A stretch of 37,937 nt of DNA from a bacterium (GTDB lineage: Bacteria > Chloroflexota > Dormibacteria > Aeolococcales > Bog-877). The translations under genes and the position numbers were made by a program. Every line of letters begins with the position of its first letter. The stretch's first letter is position 1. The notes beneath the pieces were generated by a model. The model searched no databases. It saw nothing but the letters and a program-made list of their open reading frames with translations, and was not told the origin of the DNA. Location of the stretch: positions 1 through 37,937 of the forward strand of contig JAJYPP010000030.1 in the NCBI GenBank assembly GCA_021795235.1, written 5' to 3'. This document shows, one piece after another, positions 34,738 to 37,937 of this stretch.

Positions 34738-37563
34738 GTGGACCGACCTACCAGCGACCCGGAACCCGCCGCCGCAACTCCCGAGGAAGGCTCCAACCAG
34801 CCCGCCCCCAGAGCCTCAGCGCCCACCGCCTCCGCCCGGGGGCTTCGGGTGGAGCGCCACTTCACCCAGCCCGGGGTGCATCCCTTCGACGCCATCGCCT
34901 GGGAGAAGCGGACGGCGGCCATCACCAACGAGAAGGGTGAGGTCGTGTTCACTCAGGAGGATTGCGAGGTCCCGTCCAGTTGGTCGCAACTGGCCACCAA
35001 CGTCGTGGTCTCCAAGTACTTCCGGGGCCTGCAGGGCGGCAGTCGCCGAGAGAGCAGCGTCCGCCAGCTGATCTCTCGGGTCGCGGACACGATCCGGGAC
35101 TGGGGCCGCCTGGGTGGCTACTTCGCCACCGAAGAGGACCTGGAGGTCTTCCACGCCGAGCTGTGCGCCATCTTGGTGAACCAGATCGCCGCTTTCAACA
35201 GCCCGGTTTGGTTCAACCTCGGCGCCGAGCCCAATCCTCAGGTCAGCGCCTGCTTCATCAACTCCGTGGAGGACACCATGGAGGCGATCCTGTCCTTGGC
35301 CAAGACCGAAGGGATGCTCTTCAAGTACGGCTCGGGCACGGGGACCAACCTCTCCACCATCCGCTCCTCGGTCGAGAACCTGGGCTCCGGTGGCACCGCC
35401 AGCGGCCCGGTCTCCTTCATGAAGGGGTTCGACGCCTTCGCAGGGGTCATCAAGTCCGGGGGGACGACCCGGCGGGCCGCCAAGATGGTGATCCTCAACG
35501 CTGACCATCCCGACATCGTCGACTTCATCAACTGCAAAGTGCGCGAGGAGCGCAAGGCGTGGGCCCTGATCGAGGCCGGCTACGACGGGTCTTTCACCGG
35601 CGAGGCCTACTCCTCGGTGTTCTTCCAGAACTCCAACAACTCAGTACGCGTGTCCGACGAGTTCATGCGCGCGGTGCTGGAGGACAAGGAGTGGCGCACC
35701 TACGCCGTGACCGACCGCAGCCGGGTGATCGGCACCTACCGGGCGCGGGATCTGATGACCCAGATCACGGAGGCGGCCTGGGCCTGCGGCGACCCGGGGT
35801 TGCAGTTCGACACCACCATCAACGAGTGGCACACCTCGCCCAATTCCGGTCGCATCAACGCCAGCAACCCCTGCTCCGAGTTTCTTTATCTCGACGACAC
35901 CGCCTGCAACCTGTCGAGCATCAACCTGCTCAAGTTCTTGGGCGAGGATGACACCTTCGACCTCGAGGGGTACAGCCACACCGTGCGGGTGATGCTGACC
36001 GCCATGGAGATCATGGTCGGCTACGCCACCTACCCCACCGACAAGATAACCGTAAACAGCCACAAGTTCCGCCCACTCGGTCTCGGCTACGCGAATCTCG
36101 GCGCGGTGCTGATGGCGCTGGGGATGCCATACGACAGCCCCCGGGCTCGGGACTACGCCGGTGCCCTAACCGCACTGATGACCGGGGAGGCCTACGCCCA
36201 GTCCGCCAGGATCGCCAGAGAGGTGGGTCCCTTCGACGGTTTCGAGGTCAACCGCCAGCCCATGTTGCGAGTGATGGACAAGCACCGGGCCGCCGCCTAC
36301 AAGATCTCGGCCGAGCACGTGCCCGGGACCCTGCTCTCAGCCGCCCGCAAGGCCTGGGACGACGCCCATGAATTGGGAGCGGTCCACGGGTACCGCAACT
36401 CCCAGGTGACGGTGCTGGCCCCGACGGGGACCATCTCGTTCATGATGGACTGCGACACCACCGGGGTGGAGCCGGACATCGCCTTGGTCAAGTACAAGAA
36501 GCTGGTCGGGGGTGGCCTGCTCAAGATGGTGAACGGCACCGTTCCGGCCGCGCTCCGGCGCCTGGGCTACGGCGAAGAGGCCGTCTCCGACATCATCGCG
36601 TACATCAACGAACACGACACCATCGAGGGCGCTCACCACCTGCGCGAGGACGACCTGGCCGTGTTCGACTGCGCGTTCCCGCCCGCCAACGGCCAGCGCT
36701 CGATCAGCTGGCAGGGCCACATCCGGATGATGGCGGCGGTCCAGCCATTCATATCGGGGGCGATAAGCAAGACGGTCAACCTGCCCCGGGACGCCACACC
36801 AGAAGACGTCGAGCAGGCCTACGTCGATGCCTGGAAGCTGGGCCTGAAGGCGGTAGCGATCTACCGCGATGGCAGCAAGCGCAGCCAGCCTCTCTCAACC
36901 TCCAAGAAGCAAGCCACGTACAACGGCCAGGAGGTTGCGGAGCCGACCTCGGCCCGCCGGCGGTTGCCAGCCGAGCGTGCCGCCATAACCCACAAGTTCG
37001 ACATCCAGGGGCACGAGGGGTACCTCACGGTGGGCCTCTACGAGGATGGCCAGCCCGGCGAGATCTTCCTCACCATGGCCAAGGAGGGCAGCACCCTCAG
37101 CGGCATGATGGACTCCTTTGCGACCTCGGTCTCGGTCGCCCTCCAGTACGGAGTGCCGCTGCGGCTCTTCTGCGCCAAGTTCGCCCACAGCCGCTTCGAG
37201 CCCGCCGGCTACACCGCCAACCCGGAGATCCCGATCGCGAAGTCGATCGTCGACTACATCTTCCGCTGGCTGGCGGCTCGTTTCCTCTCGGCAGAGGACA
37301 GGGACGCTCTCGGCATCATAAGTCGCCGAGAGGAGACGATAAGCGGGTTGGACGCGCCTGTAGCAGCCAGCGGAGGGGGTCCCGGTACCCGCACTGTTCC
37401 GACCAACGCCCCCAAGCAAGCCAGCGCCAAACAGCTCGCAGCCGAGCTGACCTTCCGGAACCAGGAGGACGCTCCTTCGTGTTCGGATTGCGGTGCCCTC
37501 ATGGTCCGCAATGGGGCCTGCTACAAGTGCATGAATTGCGGCAGCACTTCTGGCTGTTCGTAA
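34738..37563 (+). CDS. nrdJ: Vitamin B12-dependent (class II) ribonucleoside-diphosphate reductase
   Basis: A 941-residue adenosylcobalamin-dependent ribonucleotide reductase making deoxyribonucleotides without oxygen dependence. An N-terminal disordered Pro/Ala-rich stretch (about 1-35) precedes the catalytic barrel. Active-site features include Cys172 in SACFINSVEDT and Cys379/Glu381 in NPCSEFLYLDDTAC, with further barrel motifs GTGTNLSTIRSS and LAPTGTISFMMDCDTTG. A C-terminal zinc-ribbon-like tail has Cys pairs in CSDCGALMVRNGACYKC and ends CGSTSGCS, typical of long class II enzymes. The GTG at 34738 has AGGAGG seven bases upstream; the in-frame ATG 27 codons earlier would overlap the regulatory region. 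It is preceded by NrdR-box-like sites and followed by a strong terminator. No intein is present. Confidence 0.96.
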   Translation: MDRPTSDPEPAAATPEEGSNQPAPRASAPTASARGLRVERHFTQPGVHPFDAIAWEKRTAAITNEKGEVVFTQEDCEVPSSWSQLATNVVVSKYFRGLQGGSRRESSVRQLISRVADTIRDWGRLGGYFATEEDLEVFHAELCAILVNQIAAFNSPVWFNLGAEPNPQVSACFINSVEDTMEAILSLAKTEGMLFKYGSGTGTNLSTIRSSVENLGSGGTASGPVSFMKGFDAFAGVIKSGGTTRRAAKMVILNADHPDIVDFINCKVREERKAWALIEAGYDGSFTGEAYSSVFFQNSNNSVRVSDEFMRAVLEDKEWRTYAVTDRSRVIGTYRARDLMTQITEAAWACGDPGLQFDTTINEWHTSPNSGRINASNPCSEFLYLDDTACNLSSINLLKFLGEDDTFDLEGYSHTVRVMLTAMEIMVGYATYPTDKITVNSHKFRPLGLGYANLGAVLMALGMPYDSPRARDYAGALTALMTGEAYAQSARIAREVGPFDGFEVNRQPMLRVMDKHRAAAYKISAEHVPGTLLSAARKAWDDAHELGAVHGYRNSQVTVLAPTGTISFMMDCDTTGVEPDIALVKYKKLVGGGLLKMVNGTVPAALRRLGYGEEAVSDIIAYINEHDTIEGAHHLREDDLAVFDCAFPPANGQRSISWQGHIRMMAAVQPFISGAISKTVNLPRDATPEDVEQAYVDAWKLGLKAVAIYRDGSKRSQPLSTSKKQATYNGQEVAEPTSARRRLPAERAAITHKFDIQGHEGYLTVGLYEDGQPGEIFLTMAKEGSTLSGMMDSFATSVSVALQYGVPLRLFCAKFAHSRFEPAGYTANPEIPIAKSIVDYIFRWLAARFLSAEDRDALGIISRREETISGLDAPVAASGGGPGTRTVPTNAPKQASAKQLAAELTFRNQEDAPSCSDCGALMVRNGACYKCMNCGSTSGCS

Positions 37564-37616
37564 CTGGGAGCCTTTGGCGAATTTCCGCCTAAACATTGGC
37601 GACTTTCGCGAAGCAG

Positions 37617-37645
37617 ACGCCCGGAGAGCAATCTCCGGGCGTTTT
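37617..37645 (+). terminator. Intrinsic terminator of nrdJ
   Basis: A perfect 11-bp stem (ACGCCCGGAGA at 37617-37627, TCTCCGGGCGT at 37632-37642) with a four-base GCAA loop is followed by TTTT. It lies about 55 bases after the nrdJ stop and is the clearest intrinsic terminator in the window. Confidence 0.85.
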
Positions 37646-37713
37646 GCTGTCCAGAGACCGGATTCCCGGCTCTGGATCTCAGTCCAAGGGGCCCTCAGCG
37701 GCCCTGGAAGACG

Positions 37714-37759
37714 AGATCAGCCCTCACGAGGACGTGCGGAATCCTCGGAGGGCTGATCT
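37714..37759. repeat. Long inverted repeat between convergent genes
   Basis: A 46-base near-perfect hairpin: outer arms of 12 bp (AGATCAGCCCTC and GAGGGCTGATCT), then one unpaired A, then inner arms of 6 bp (CGAGGA and TCCTCG) around a nine-base loop. It lies between the nrdJ terminator and the end of a convergent partial gene. It may be a terminator for the leftward gene or a dispersed palindromic repeat. It has no T-run. Confidence 0.6.
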
Positions 37760-37782
37760 GTAGTCGCGGAGCGGGCTCTGGG

Positions 37783-37937
37783 TCAGGCGGCCAAAGCCAC
37801 CTGACCTCGAGAGTGGGGAACTTTGGGCGGATGGGCCGCCTCCTCCCGGTCCAGGTGGCGCAGGTGGAGGTTGACCGCCACCCAGCCGACCATCGAAAGT
37901 AGGGCGAGATTGATCTCGCCTCGCAGCTGGAAGTGCT
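37783..37937 (-). CDS. C-terminal fragment of a gene entering from the right edge
   Basis: The last 50 codons of a minus-strand frame, open to the window edge and ending in TGA at 37783-37785. It includes a hydrophobic stretch, INLALLSMVGWVAVNLHL, possibly a membrane helix, followed by a charged tail (RHLDREEA) and a short basic end. I cannot name the family from this fragment. The convergent layout with the nrdJ terminator and the hairpin between them fits a real gene. Confidence 0.45.
   Translation of the reverse strand, partial: HFQLRGEINLALLSMVGWVAVNLHLRHLDREEAAHPPKVPHSRGQVALAA

Noticed and set aside
37574-37756. A 60-codon plus-strand frame after nrdJ
   Set aside because: It starts inside the nrdJ 3' region, runs through the terminator hairpin and has no plausible protein content.

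Overview
The window is about 38 kb of dense, high-GC bacterial chromosome with central-carbon, fatty-acid/propionate, amino-acid and nucleotide metabolism genes plus three signalling proteins. There are no insertion sequences, phage genes, CRISPR arrays, rRNAs or tRNAs that I can support. The mixture suggests a Terrabacteria lineage: an actinobacterial-type Kgd (fused E2/E1 2-oxoglutarate dehydrogenase), a B12-dependent class II ribonucleotide reductase, methylmalonyl-CoA pathway genes, GTG/TTG starts, and a Pro/Ser/Thr-tailed membrane protein. An uncultivated Chloroflexota/Dormibacterota-like or deep actinobacterial organism would fit, but this is inference and not proven by any marker gene here.

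Layout. (1) 216-3523, minus strand: a REC-EAL response regulator and a membrane hybrid histidine kinase, overlapping by 4 bases. (2) 3958-10138, minus strand: a tight five-gene operon, propionyl-CoA carboxylase beta, sucC, sucD, acyl-CoA dehydrogenase, thiolase. (3) 10192-13450, plus strand: an aquaporin and a GAF-PAS-GGDEF-EAL protein. (4) 13461-18826, minus strand: enoyl-CoA hydratase, a 61-residue membrane protein, an ETF:quinone-oxidoreductase-like iron-sulfur membrane protein, a methylmalonyl-CoA epimerase with an extra C-terminal domain, and the methylmalonyl-CoA mutase catalytic chain. (5) 18884-20123, plus strand: a coiled-coil protein of unknown function overlapping coaE. (6) 20140-24625: a quinone reductase, several small unknown proteins, a PHP-domain protein and galU. 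(7) 24275-27567, minus strand: tdh-kbl (threonine to glycine), followed directly by an ECF sigma factor and a one-helix membrane protein that may be its anti-sigma factor. (8) 27930-28805: a lone RAM-domain regulator and a PIN-toxin/antitoxin pair. (9) 28905-34506, minus strand: dihydrolipoamide dehydrogenase preceded by a 1413-residue protein that carries two lipoyl domains, an E3-binding domain, an E2 domain and an E1 domain. (10) 34738-37563, plus strand: nrdJ, with a tandem pair of probable NrdR boxes upstream and a strong intrinsic terminator downstream. A truncated gene enters from the right edge.

How it works together: fatty acids and branched or odd-chain substrates are oxidised by the acyl-CoA dehydrogenase, hydratase and thiolase, with electrons probably passed through ETF to the membrane iron-sulfur protein and quinone. 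Propionyl-CoA is carboxylated (carboxylase beta), epimerised and isomerised to succinyl-CoA, which is also the product of the Kgd/Lpd complex and the substrate of SucCD. Two B12-dependent enzymes (mutase and NrdJ) occur. The partner subunits for the carboxylase (biotinylated alpha), the mutase (B12-binding subunit) and ETF are not in the window.

The observations most worth follow-up are the all-in-one lipoyl-E2-E1 2-oxoglutarate dehydrogenase, the epimerase fused to a nucleoside-deoxyribosyltransferase-like domain, the sigma factor embedded in the threonine-degradation operon, and the tandem NrdR boxes.
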